DNA of 19,410 nt from Haplosporangium gracile (lineage: Eukaryota > Mortierellomycota > Mortierellomycetes > Mortierellales > Mortierellaceae): contig JAAAUF010000797.1 of the NCBI GenBank assembly GCA_015499985.1, forward strand, positions 1-19,410, written 5' to 3'. The position numbers and the translations under genes were made by a program. The notes under the pieces were generated by a model. The model searched no databases, had not been told where the DNA came from, and saw only the letters and a program-made list of their open reading frames with translations. Of this stretch, positions 10,519-19,410 are shown piece by piece; position 1 is the first letter of the stretch; each line of letters begins with the position of its first letter.

Positions 10519-11890
10519 TTATCCATGCTGCCAGAAGATACCCTTGTCGCCGACGAGTGCAACGCCATCGAGTTCCTCGACTTCCTTGTCCGAGAGTCGC
10601 CAGCCGAAAACCTTGGCGTTCTGGCGAGCCTGATCGGGGTTTCTGGCTCCCCCAAGAGGGATGGCACCCTTTGCAATTACGTAATTGAGGGCGACTATAA
10701 AAAAAAGAAGACGAACGAAGAGCATTAGGAGTATTAAGAGAAAGACACAACCTTGCATGTTGACGCGTTTCTTAGGCGTAAGCATACATGTGTATGTTAC
10801 CCGATAATGCATTAGTACACTTACCAGCACTCATAGGGACATCGTGCTCCTTGGCAATCCTCTCGATGACAGCCAGCAAGGGAGCCAGCTCAGTCATGGG
10901 ATAATTCGAGAACCTGCGGCCCGAGGGAGGAGGGTTCTCAGCGGTGTACTTTCCAGTGAGTCGACCCATGCCCAAGGGCGAGTATGCCAGAACGGCAACG
11001 CCGAGCTCGTGGCATTTGGCGATCAGACCCGATGTCTCGGGGTGGCGACGAAGCAATGAAAATTCGACCTGGTTCGAGGCCAATTGGATGCCGTGCTTGG
11101 CCAGAGCGGCGTGCATGCGGACCATTTGGTCGATGGAATAGTTCGAGACACCGACAGACTTGACAAGTCCCAACTTGACAGCATCAGCAAGAGCATCAGC
11201 AACAACTTCGATACTGCGAAGGTGAATGGGACCATGGATCTGGTACAGGTCAACGACATCGACGCCAAGTCTTTCGATCGATCCTTTGAGGGCGTTTATG
11301 AGGGAACTCGGGTAACTATGTAGTATTGAACAGAGTGCGGGGGTAAACTGATTAGTCAGAGTTTCCTACAGAGATATTTGTCATATTTTTAGCAGAAGCA
11401 CAGATTTTTTTTACCTCCATTTCCAAGGGTAGGGAATGAACTTGGTGGCGATGATAGGAAGGGGTTTTCCCTCCTGTCGGTTCTTCTTGAGCAGTCTGCC
11501 GATGATGTTTTCCGATTCACCCTTGCCGTAGACCTCTGCTGTGTCGAAAAAGTTGATTCCCGAGCTTTCGGCCTGAAGTGTATCCCAAGTCGCGGCAATG
11601 TCGTCGAACATCTCTGGCTTGTATCCCCAAACAGAATCCTACATTGGAAAAAAAAAGTCTTGTTTAGATACCTTTCATCAACGTTAATCACGAACACATT
11701 TAATCGTTTCTCAATCGAAAATTTTTCTCTCGCTTACACCCCATGCCCAAGTGCCGATAGCCATGGGAGAGACAGAAATGGCTCCTCCGAGGGTCAGTCG
11801 GGTCTCTGGGTTGGGCACGCCTTGGACGTAGATGATACCGGCGGCCTGAGGATTGCCAACGGGGGCACTGTCAGTGTGTGTCGAGGCCAT
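10519..11890 (-). CDS. Aldo/keto reductase
   Basis: NAD(P)H-dependent aldo/keto reductase with a TIM-barrel fold; it reduces aldehydes or ketones, substrate unknown. Four exons: 11890-11738, 11638-11415, 11315-10825 and 10694-10519, giving 347 residues, the usual family length. The catalytic tetrad is present: Asp83 and Tyr88 in FFDTAEVYG, Lys117 in IIATKF, His153 in DLYQIHG. Further family marks are GVSNYS, QVEFSLL, AYSPLGMGRLTGKY and the cofactor-phosphate region IPLGGARNPDQA. The opening GTWAWGDSVWGY resembles plant and fungal aldo/keto reductases of the At1g06690 type. The start at 11890 (ACAATATGGCC) is the conservative choice, but the frame stays open for 136 codons upstream with further in-frame ATGs at 12061, 12154 and 12298 and no acidic residue for the 88 residues from 12154, so a longer, possibly mitochondrial form is conceivable. 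Confidence 0.93.
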
Positions 11891-12433
11891 ATTGTGTTTA
11901 CGTCTAATAGTTTGGTGTAACGGTGATTGTCGGGTGGTGTGGGTGAGAGTGCAAAGTGAACGTGGAAGTGAAAGTACGCGGGTGGTGGGTGAAGATGGAA
12001 TGCGAGGAAGGTGATGAAGACGAAGAAGAAGAAGAGGAGATGAATGAGCGAACGAATTCATTATGAGAAAAGTACTAAAAAATGTGCGACTTGAAAAAAG
12101 CAGAGAACAAAAGGCTCGCCTCGCTAAACGTACAAACCGCGACAGAAAAGTCATTTTGCGATCGTTGAAGAATATTATTCGCTCCACACGCAAAATCAAC
12201 CTCCCTCTGCAACTGTATTTTTCGATCGGTTCCGGATACAGGCAAATTTCAACCGGACACCCACACCAGACACTATTACGATCGAATGCACGGTGCATTC
12301 AAAAACGTCAGCATTCGCACGGCGATTCCTCAAGCGCTCAATGGCCATCAATCCATCATTATTAAGAGTTTCATAACACATCTTTTTTGTTTTATTTGTC
12401 GCATGCCGCAAGTTTCATAGGTATGTCGTGCAT
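11891..12433. other. Intergenic region between aldo/keto reductase and TVP23
   Basis: Both flanking genes run leftward, so this 543-bp stretch holds the TVP23 3' end (right side) and the aldo/keto reductase promoter and leader (left side). The minus strand near 12000-12060 is CTT-rich. An open frame on the plus strand (12063-12365) is Arg/Lys-rich only because it is the complement of that composition, so I do not call it a gene. The in-frame extension of the aldo/keto reductase is treated as a finding. Confidence 0.6.
12391..12396 (-). terminator. Candidate polyadenylation signal AATAAA of TVP23
   Basis: AATAAA on the minus strand about 38 nt past the TVP23 stop codon. Confidence 0.5.
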
Positions 12434-13484
12434 CTAAAACATGGATCCGGCCATGCGAGTGATGCCTCGGCTCATCAATCCACCCATAATGCCTCCAGCA
12501 CCAGAACCGCCCAACATGTTGGAGGCGAATCCAGTCGCCCACTTTTGCTTAGCATCCTTGTCGCACTGGGTGTATCCAATGACGTTGGCAAAGTTCAACG
12601 CCAATGCAACGGTCACAATCAAGAGCCACTTGAGCTTGAAAGTCAAGATGCAGAGAATGCCAAAGACAACCCAGATCGCTGGAGCAACATATAGTCCAGT
12701 CCAGAAGAGGCGAGAGTCCACTGGGTTGAGAGGCCGGCTTGGCTAATACCATTGAAGTGTAAACGATTAAACATTATTACGTCAGAATCGTACTTTACAA
12801 ATGACATCTCTGTCAATGGCCATTAATTTTGCAAATATGCTAAATGACGTCCTCTGCTACGACTTACATCGCGCGACTCAAAGAGCCAGGTAGTGGTACC
12901 GTCCTCCTTATTTTCGCTCCACCAGCGCAAACCGACCAAGAGTCGTCCGGAAACATTCTTGACGGTCCAAAAGTCAAAGACGAGCATCAGCACACACAGA
13001 ACAAATATCAACACAAAGTTATCCGTGAACCAGGTACCGAAAAAGTATGTGCAGATGGCGCCAATGCGAAAGAGATAGTGAAAGATTAAGCAGACTGGGT
13101 GGCTAATATTACGAGAGGTTAGAGTAAGAGAACACGCGTTTGTTCGGGTTAGTTTCCATATTAGTCAATTAGACATGTAGATCCTTGAATGTCGATTCAG
13201 CTCCTAGCTATAGTAATGTCGAATCTCTGCAACTGCCAAGATTCTCCTGTATCAACATGCAACTGTTGGCGTAATTGGCACTCTTACTTTAGGCGAAGTC
13301 ACCATATTTTAATACTGCCACCTTAGTTGTCTCGACCTCCTCACTTCCTCATTTGATGTCTATGCATCCTGCATCACCTTTTCGGTATCACTTGAATTAG
13401 TCCAATGCTTACGTACCTTGATTGCTTCAAGAGAGAAGGCTGGTTGCCAGCTTCAAGGTCTGGCTCGAGTTGGTTGTTGCCCAT
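12434..13484 (-). CDS. TVP23: Golgi apparatus membrane protein TVP23
   Basis: TVP23 family (DUF846) membrane protein of the late Golgi, involved in vesicle traffic; the exact molecular activity is not known for the family. Three exons: 13484-13417, 13102-12868 and 12742-12434, giving 203 residues, the expected length. A short acidic cytosolic start is followed by four membrane segments: about 27-46, 51-68, 113-136 and 140-157. The family signature DFWTVKNVSGRLLVGLRWW sits at 66-84, followed by TWLFESRD, PLNPVDSRLFW and, near the end, a Gly/Met-rich tail (NMLGGSGAGGIMGGLMSRG). Splice junctions fall in phase within conserved blocks (KQS-S-HPV, ESRD-PSRP). Intron 1 is long for this window (314 bp). 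An out-of-frame ATG lies 11 nt upstream of the start. The gene diverges from ARP9 across 369 bp. Confidence 0.95.
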
Positions 13485-13853
13485 GGGCTGTGCATCCGAC
13501 AAGAGATTCTGTCGGTCTGTAGTTGCCTAGTTAAAAGCAATTCACAAACGGAGTTTTGTTTTCCTTTCATCGTTAGTGTCCTGTTCCATCCATAGGGTTT
13601 GTCCTCGAGCATCCTGCTGACGGCGAGTCGTACCATTATGTCCGCGGCTGTGTGTGTTGAGAGATGATGGTTGGTGCCTGGGTCGTATGGCAAGTCGAAA
13701 GGGCTAGGTCCAGCGACAAGTCACATTGACGATGGTTACACGTGACTTTCGATTTGTTTTCCACAACGTTGAGGCGCGCTGTCCTCTGTTGATGTGTTTG
13801 ACCATCACTTCTTTCCTTTATTTCGAATCGACCTACGAACGACTCTGCTGCAA
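13485..13853. promoter_or_regulatory. Divergent promoter region of TVP23 and ARP9
   Basis: This 369-bp interval separates the two start codons, transcribed in opposite directions, so both promoters and leaders must lie here. No TATA box or named factor site stands out. The minus strand shows TTTTAAC followed by ACTACAG near 13505-13535, which could be the 3' end of an intron in the TVP23 leader; no matching donor is certain. An in-frame ATG at 13794 could extend Arp9 by 20 residues. Confidence 0.5.
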
Positions 13854-15919
13854 ATGGCTCTCAGGGAGGAAAACTTTGTCGTTCTCCATTCAGGATCATG
13901 GAATACCAAGGCCGGCATCAACGTCGTCGATACCAACAAGCCCCCACACGTGGTAGGGCTTCGACTCATTTTTGTGATTAGAACAAACAGACTTCATGGA
14001 AGTTCAAACAAGTGGCGCGTTTCTCAACACTCTTGACTCTCCTTTCTGCACGTTTAGACAATACGCTCGCTTGTGGGCTCAAGAACGGTCGCACCTGAGC
14101 CAACTGATATTGCAGAGACTGAGACCGCTCCAGCAACGACAACCGCCGAGACTACTTCAGAGGCCACTACATCAGAGGCTGCCAATGGTGCTGATATCAA
14201 AGTTGAAAAGACCGAGCAAGCTGCCGAGAGAACTGCCGAGGGAACTGCCGAGGCCATGGATCAGGCAAGGGAGAACGAGAGCAACAAACCTCAAACGATC
14301 TACTACAGCGGAAGTGCATTGACGGAGGTCATGCAGCAATACCCAGAGAGCGAACTCACAGTCAGCACGCCCATTCAGGATGGAATCGTCAAGGATTGGG
14401 CCGCGATGGAGGCACTCTGGTGAGTCATTGACTGACGCTCTTGTTACACCTTCTCTATTATAATGGCAGAGCAGTACGTGGAGACTAAAGGAAATATCTC
14501 TGCTGGAATAGGCGCCATGTACTATTCAGGGAACTCGGGATTAAGCGATCCAGGAACGCATCGCCTGTGTTGATGGTCGTTCCCACAGACTGGACCAAGG
14601 AGGAGCACGAGCGGATCACACAGATATTTTTCGAAAACTTTAATGTTCCTGGACTGTACCTTGCAGAGGAGCCCTTGATGACCCTTTACGGCTGCGCGGC
14701 AGTGACTGGGCTCGTCATCGACATTGGACACAACAGCACAGGTACTGACAGAGTCATGATCAAGCAGTGCCGGGATTGTATGTTTTTTTAAGCAGAAAGA
14801 CGCCTTCAAAAGAGTGGTGTAACTAACAATTTGCCCTTGTATCCTTTCAGAAATCACACCTATCCTTGACACCCAGATCCAACGCCACGCCATTCAGTCG
14901 ATCCCATTAGCCGGCTCGGACGTTGATAAGCACTTTTTGGAACTCCTCAAGAGTGATGCTCAGCTTGTTCGTGAATACGGAGAGCCATTGGATTTGGAGT
15001 TCGCTCGCCATTTGAAGGAGTCAGGAATTTGTCAGGTTTTGAACAAAGACGAGAAGGAGAACAAGACCAGAGCGCAGGCTGAATACAATGGAAAGAAGGT
15101 GATGAGCAACTCTCACTCTGGACATATGCCTAATCCAGCTGATTTGCCCTTGATGGAGTAATGACTTCTCTAACACCTAAATTTTTTGTAACCACCATAT
15201 AGTTCACTGTCGGCTCAGTGAGATATAAGGCTGCAGAGGCTCTGTTCAACCCCGATCTTGTTGGAAAGCGTGTACAGTCCTTGATCGAGGCGATCCATGC
15301 CGCACAGTACGCCTGCAAAGCTGAAAAGCGCCAGTCATTATGGGAGTCGATCATTGTCACAGGAGGAACATGCCAGGTTAAGGGTATGGCTTCAAATGTC
15401 ATTTGCGAAACAATGCAGAGTTTACTTGTGCATCACCTAATGCTATGGAGATTAACAGTCAATCTTCTATTTGTTGCACTCTTTTCAGGTCTGCAATCCC
15501 GCATCGAGAGTGAGCTGTCAGAGTCGCTGGCAGTGTCTGAGAACTTTGGAGAGTTCCAAGTGCGTGATGTCAAGTTTCTGAAAGTTCCTGACTACTTCCC
15601 TGCCTTAAAGGACTCGATTGTCCATGCTGGATTTCTTGGTTCCGAGATTGTTGCCAAGGTAAGCCCATGTTGCCTTAGGAAATGCTGTCTTGTCTCATCT
15701 GGTTTTGAAATATAATATTCATTGCCTATATTGAATCCGAGGACGGATCAAACAAGGAGGAAATGATTGTGGGTCACATTATGCTAATCATTTCGTATAT
15801 TGCCGTATATTGTTCTGCTTGCGTGATGGTAGTTGATCTTCCCGGACCCCCGCAACTACATCAACAAGGTGGATTACAACGAGAGCGGACCCAGTGTTGT
15901 GCACACGAAAACCTTCTAA
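13854..15919 (+). CDS. arp9: Actin-related protein Arp9 (SWI/SNF-RSC type chromatin remodelling subunit)
   Basis: Actin-related protein that in yeasts pairs with another Arp on the helicase-SANT-associated region of the Snf2-type ATPase in SWI/SNF and RSC remodellers. Seven exons: 13854-13952, 14058-14419, 14512-14741, 14851-15098, 15203-15383, 15489-15658 and 15833-15919, giving 458 residues. Actin-fold landmarks follow in order: VLHSGSWNTKAG (phosphate-1 region), IRSLVGSR, PIQDGIVKDWAAMEALW, VIDIGHNSTEITPI (phosphate-2 region), EYNGKKFTVGSVRYKAAEAL, IIVTGGTCQVKG. The C-terminus (PDYFPALKDS... GPSVVHTKTF) resembles the Arp9 end, not actin's. Oddities: Asp of actin's phosphate-1 loop is replaced by His, and an Ala/Thr/Glu-rich stretch at about 44-112 replaces most of subdomain 2. 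Intron 4 uses a weak GTGATG donor, but the joined sequence restores the conserved actin block, so I am confident in it. Arp4- or Arp7-type alternatives fit less well. Confidence 0.9.
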
Positions 15920-15971
15920 ATATTGATGCAAATGGAACCAAACACACCCTGGCTGCTTTTTTTACAGAAGG

Positions 15972-15977
15972 AATAAA
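15972..15977 (+). terminator. Candidate polyadenylation signal AATAAA of ARP9
   Basis: AATAAA lies about 53 nt past the ARP9 stop codon, before the convergent gene that ends at 16121. The 3' ends of the two transcripts are thus only about 150 bp apart. Confidence 0.5.
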
Positions 15978-16120
15978 AAAGACAAAAACGTATGAAAAAA
16001 AGGCGATATTTGAGTTCATGCTGTGATGTATGAAAAACTATGTAAAGATATCAGGGTACTACCAAGAACTGACGAAGGAAGGGAGGAAGCATGGGCCGGC
16101 GCACCATTTCCGTGGGATGC

Positions 16121-16513
16121 CTACGAAGGCGTGCGATTTGGATTTTCGGCAGCGTACTTCCAAAGATAGGCGACTTGTCTAAATGCATCCTATGGAAAGT
16201 ATAAGCGGGTAATCGTAGGCATCGATTAGTCAAAAAAGGATCCTCAAGGCGTGCTGCTGGAGTAGGATGAGGGTCGCTCACCTTGTGCCCGACGTTGGGG
16301 TGGGCGGCCTTGTACTTGGGCAGCTTGTCCTTGATGTACAGATTGTAGACGGTGGGTTGTCTTTTATAGCGAGACGCTAAATCGTGACATAAGTGAACGG
16401 TTAGTGAGAGGCAAGCTTCGTGTCTTTCTCTCGCTTGGTAACAAATGAGAATGGGTCGAGGAAGTGGAGTTACCGTGTGCCTTTGACACGCTGATTCGCT
16501 GCGACTTTGCCAT
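16121..16513 (-). CDS. Small HMG-box/YABBY-like protein, 67 residues
   Basis: Three short exons (16513-16474, 16376-16282, 16189-16121) join in phase to a basic 67-residue protein; none of them is long enough to show as an obvious open frame. After a basic start (MAKSQRISVSKAHGAS) it carries PTVYNLYIKDKLPKYKAAHP, then NVGHKDAFRQVAYLWKYAAENPN. This pattern (PxxYNxYIKxxLPxxKxxxP, GHKxAFxxVAxxW) matches the HMG-like half of plant YABBY proteins and small fungal proteins of the same type. A role in DNA binding or chromatin is likely from the family, but the exact function is unknown. Introns are 97 and 92 bp, ending in TTAG and ATAG. Correct joining of exon 2 to exon 3 needs the CCATAG acceptor; the nearby ATTTAG would break the frame. 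The gene converges with ARP9 and diverges from MCMBP. Confidence 0.82.
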
Positions 16514-16768
16514 GGTTGAAATTGATGAGTCGTAGAGAAGCGAAGTCGATGTGCCTTGCGTGGTATGTTGCGATGTGCTGTAGTTTGTTAAGTTGAGTTG
16601 GGAAGTGGAGGGACAAAGGCAAGCTTTTTTTTTTAAATACTTACAGGCAACGCCACCAAAATTTAGGGTCAAATGCAGGTCACAAAAACATGAAAAATGG
16701 CCTAAGAGGAGAAAACAGAAAGTCATTCCTTTTTCTCTTTCTCTCGCTAAACAATCTACCCTTCAAAC
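16514..16768. promoter_or_regulatory. Divergent promoter region with a candidate 5'-leader intron
   Basis: This 255-bp interval separates the start codons of the HMG-like gene (minus) and MCMBP (plus). On the minus strand a GTAAGT donor (16644-16639) and a CTACAG acceptor (ending at 16578), with a CTTAAC branch-like site just before it, would define a 67-bp intron in the leader of the HMG-like gene. On the plus strand a TTTTTCTCTTTCTCTC stretch precedes the MCMBP start, as is common for fungal promoters. No cell-cycle element such as ACGCGT is seen. Confidence 0.5.
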
Positions 16769-19211
16769 ATGAGTGTCATTGAGCGTCCATTGGAAACCAT
16801 TCAGGAACTCTTCCGTAAGGAAAAACCATAAAGCAAACACAACATTCATAAATAGCTACAACTGTCAAACCCCATAACACTTTGAATTCATCGTTGAATC
16901 TCACGCCTCATCAAACTTGACTTGGCATCATACTTAGGCAAGAACTGGAAGGAGGGAGCCTCCACCGACAAGGATGACTTTGGCGTGACCAAGTATTTTC
17001 AGGAGTTGTTCGACACGAGGGAGAAGCTGTCCAAGGTATTGAATAATTTTAAAGAGGAATGATACTCTTGGTCCCCTGAAGCTTTATCTCGGCACACCCT
17101 TGACGTTACCTGAAATATTTACGCCCTGCATTTGTTCACTTCAAATGTGACAATAGATCCCTGTGCTGGACGCCCAGTCGATCAACGCCTTGCCCTTGAA
17201 CTCTCTTGTTCGGTTCAAATGCATGGTTCAAGATACCGAGCTCTCACAGGAGGTTGCTTTATTTGCATCGACTATTTCCAGCAAGCCTGATGGCGAGGAG
17301 GTTCGTAGTATCGACAACGACAGCGTTCAATTGGCGGGCGCCTTTGTACCTCGAAGAATCTTTGTTCCCAGTCGCCTAGCATCGTTAACTCATTGTTTGT
17401 ATAATAGATTTTTGCTTGCCATAGATATTCAGATGGGCCTCAGGAGGACCAGGTACGACAGCATGGTGTCTTGAGAAAATACAGGAGGAGTTAGGGACAA
17501 GCTGCATTTGAACAGTTGGAGACTTACGATGGTGTTCAATTTCATTCGCTTTGTTACTATAGATGTTGACTTCGCGCCAGAATCAGGAATTGATGGATCT
17601 CAGGAGCAGCTACTACTGCGTTTCTGTCCCTGGGCAGTCGCAGTGGGTCAAGGATGCCGACAAGCCCGCTGACTTGGATACTGCGCTCGATGGTATGTCT
17701 CAGTGCAGTACTCACCATGGTCACAGAGCGAGATTGAACCTAAGGGTCCTAAGATCTATCGACTCACTATAATTTACGTTGCTGAACATAGGTTTGAAGC
17801 TTCAAGAGGAAATGGCATCAGAGGTTATTGCAGAGCGATTCCCATTCCCTGCAGTCAGTCACTTTGCCGCCGTTGTTAAGACGCATTCGTCAGATGCTAG
17901 CATTGGGGTGACCGATATGGTCGAAGTCATTGGAGTCTTAGGTGCCAGCGACAAAGTGTAGGCTCCACGCTCTAGTGTTCGCAGTCGATTTGACAATGTT
18001 TCAAGGCAAGCATCTTGACCAAGTTGTTTTCTTTCGCTCTTAAATGGACGTTATAGCTCGTCAGGAGACTCTTTTGACTTCCAGGAAGAGTCGGCTGCAG
18101 GACCTCGTATCCCTACTGTTCATGCCATTCTGATGAATAAGGTGGATGACTATGGATACCCCGAGCTGACAGTGAATGGTTGCCCCGCTGAGGATGATCT
18201 GGAGAAGGTTGTCAAGGAAGCTACGTCCATCCGTGAGGAGTTGATCCAGTACATTGCTCAAGCTGTCCGCGGAGACAAGTTTGCAGCAGAGCTTGTTCTC
18301 CTCCATCTCTTAGCCAGGGTGTAAGTATCTCGGCACGTATATGTCAGCTTGAAAGTATGAACGATTTGCTACTCTTATCATCGATACTCAACTCTCACTA
18401 TAATGCCATCTATAGCTACTCGCGTCCAAGTGGAGCTGTTCTTGGCAAGTTTAGTTTGAACCTTAAGGACTCTATAGGCAATTCTCCAGTTGCCCAGAGC
18501 CTTGAGAAGGTGATCAAGAATGTGTTGCCCAAAGTTCACGCTATTCCCATGACTCTTGCGAACTTGAACAAGAACTACTTTTACCCTCGTGGTGAGGAGC
18601 AGCTGTGCTCGGGAATGCTCCAAGTCACCCGTGGTACCCTTTTGCTCTTGGATGAGACCGCTATGGAGGAGGGTACTTTGATTGATCAAGGTAATGATTT
18701 TGTATACTGCTGTTGCCCCTTTTTAATCTGGCTATTCTTTATACCAAGGACTTACTTTTGTCGGTTTTTTTGTTTTGTTGCTGCGCATTGAGTAGGTGTC
18801 AAGAATTTGAAGGCGGTGTCGGATGTCAGTCTGTACCAGACCCTCAATTACGTGTTCCCATATAATAACCTCGAGTTCCAGACCGACATTTCCTTGTTGA
18901 TAATCTCCTTCGGCAGTTCATTGGTCCCTGTAAATCCCTGTTGTTTATATATGTCTTTTTTCCGAATTTGAAAATTTTGGCGGGAAGAAGAAGGGGTGAA
19001 GAATTGGGTTTCCAGTGCACTGAAAAATCGTTTCATTTCGTAATTTTAACCGCTCGTTGTGTGTTAGGTTGACTGCGGGGTTACTTTGACGCCTGAGCCA
19101 TCCACGCCTGAGCAACAGTCGGAGCCAACGGAGGAGAAGCTCCAGTCCTTCCGCAGATACATTAGCATTCTGCGCCTCGCCGAATACAAGTTTTCGGAGG
19201 ACATGGCCAAG
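16769..19211 (+). CDS. MCMBP: Mini-chromosome maintenance complex-binding protein (partial, 3' end missing)
   Basis: MCMBP (ETG1 in plants, Mcb1 in fission yeast) binds MCM proteins and helps in assembly or unloading of the replicative helicase and in sister-chromatid cohesion. Ten exons are visible: 16769-16814, 16938-17035, 17157-17300, 17408-17452, 17563-17692, 17792-17957, 18057-18320, 18416-18690, 18796-18929 and 19068-19211, coding 482 residues; the C-terminal part lies beyond the right edge. Recognised blocks: KNWKEGAS near the start, NSLVRFKCMVQDT, SYYCVSVPGQSQWVKDA, RFPFP, VTDMVEVIGVLG, the central GDKFAAELVLLHLLARVYSR, GKFSLNL, GMLQVTRGTLLLLDETAMEEG and FRRYISILRLAEYKFSEDM. The junction of exons 3 and 4 is uncertain: a GTTCGT donor at 17301 gives a normal 107-bp intron and keeps HRYSD, which fits the family's KYRD-like site, but a GTACCT donor further on is also open. 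All other joins are in phase within conserved blocks. Confidence 0.92.
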
Positions 19212-19410
19212 GTAATCAGCGGACGGGAATATCTTTTGAAATCTGGGAGGACGGGAGATCGAATGCATGAATCGACTGTCGTCGCCTTTGCCCTCTCTTC
19301 ATTCTTTACTTCATCGCTTTGTGTCTCAAACAAAAGATACCTTTTGTTGTTTTTGTTGTTGTTGGCTGTTGTTTGTCATAGCGGTCTTGCCGCCTTTTTT
19401 TTTTTTTTTT
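19212..19410 (+). other. Intron start of MCMBP and end of window, with simple repeats
   Basis: After the last visible MCMBP exon comes a GTAATC donor and then non-coding sequence with a GTT-rich repeat (about 19345-19375) and a run of 16 T at the very end (19395-19410). A CATAG at 19378-19382 could be an acceptor, but the bases after it do not code for the expected MCMBP continuation. The T run at the edge may be a genuine homopolymer or an assembly end. Confidence 0.6.

Noticed and set aside
12063..12365. A 100-codon Arg/Lys-rich open frame on the plus strand resembling a basic ribosomal-type protein
   Set aside because: It is the complement of the CTT/Ser/Phe-rich leader of the aldo/keto reductase; the basic residues come from that composition and no family motif is present.
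13103..13416. A possible snoRNA in the long TVP23 intron (GTGATGC and CTGA on the minus strand)
   Set aside because: The box C match is imperfect, the spacing is about 170 nt, and there is no terminal stem to bring the boxes together.
14742..14791. Continuation of ARP9 exon 3 through GTDRVMIKQ to a stop, suggesting a truncated Arp9
   Set aside because: The GTACTG donor at 14742 and the TTTCAG acceptor at 14850 restore the actin-type DIGHNSTEITPI block in phase, so the extra residues are intron.
16184..16186. ATTTAG as the acceptor of exon 3 in the HMG-like gene
   Set aside because: It would shift the frame after GHK; the CCATAG acceptor just upstream gives GHKDAFRQVAYLW, the expected family pattern.
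1..19410. A biosynthetic cluster, mobile element or defence system
   Set aside because: The eight genes are unrelated housekeeping functions; there are no transposase, reverse transcriptase, terminal repeats or cluster-type enzymes.

Overview
This window is nuclear DNA from a fungus. The genes have many short spliceosomal introns (about 87 to 314 bp), there are no bacterial operon features, and the set includes fungal or opisthokont proteins: Arp9, TVP23, MCMBP and a mitochondrial 2-oxoglutarate dehydrogenase E1. The half-size ABCA transporter, the small YABBY/HMG-like protein and the intron style suggest an early-diverging lineage (Mucoromycota, perhaps Mortierellomycotina). That placement is inference, not proof.

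I rebuilt eight protein-coding genes exon by exon, checking reading phase at all 33 introns. From left to right: (1) the 5' part of mitochondrial 2-oxoglutarate dehydrogenase E1, minus strand, running off the left edge; (2) an unrecognised 703-residue, probably nuclear protein, minus; (3) a half-size ABCA transporter of 1011 residues, minus; (4) an aldo/keto reductase of 347 residues, minus; (5) the Golgi membrane protein TVP23, 203 residues, minus; (6) actin-related protein Arp9, 458 residues, plus; (7) a 67-residue HMG/YABBY-like protein in three short exons, minus; (8) MCM-binding protein MCMBP, plus, running off the right edge.

Genes 1 to 5 all run leftward. TVP23 and Arp9 diverge from 369 bp, Arp9 and the HMG-like gene converge, and the HMG-like gene and MCMBP diverge from 255 bp. 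The genes do not form a pathway. They are a normal mix of housekeeping functions: TCA cycle, lipid transport, redox, Golgi, chromatin remodelling and DNA replication. The one large gene-poor stretch, 8700 to 10518, is full of purine-rich low complexity on the plus strand.

I saw no tRNA, rRNA, transposon, CRISPR array or gene-cluster signature. I found no convincing new biological system. The points most worth a second look are an acidic Ala/Thr/Glu-rich insert where Arp9 should have its DNase-I-loop region; a possible mitochondrial form of the aldo/keto reductase made from upstream in-frame start codons; a 12-bp tandem repeat that carries splice-acceptor-like sites in phase with the flanking exon; and a very strong TAG preference at 3' splice sites (29 of 33).
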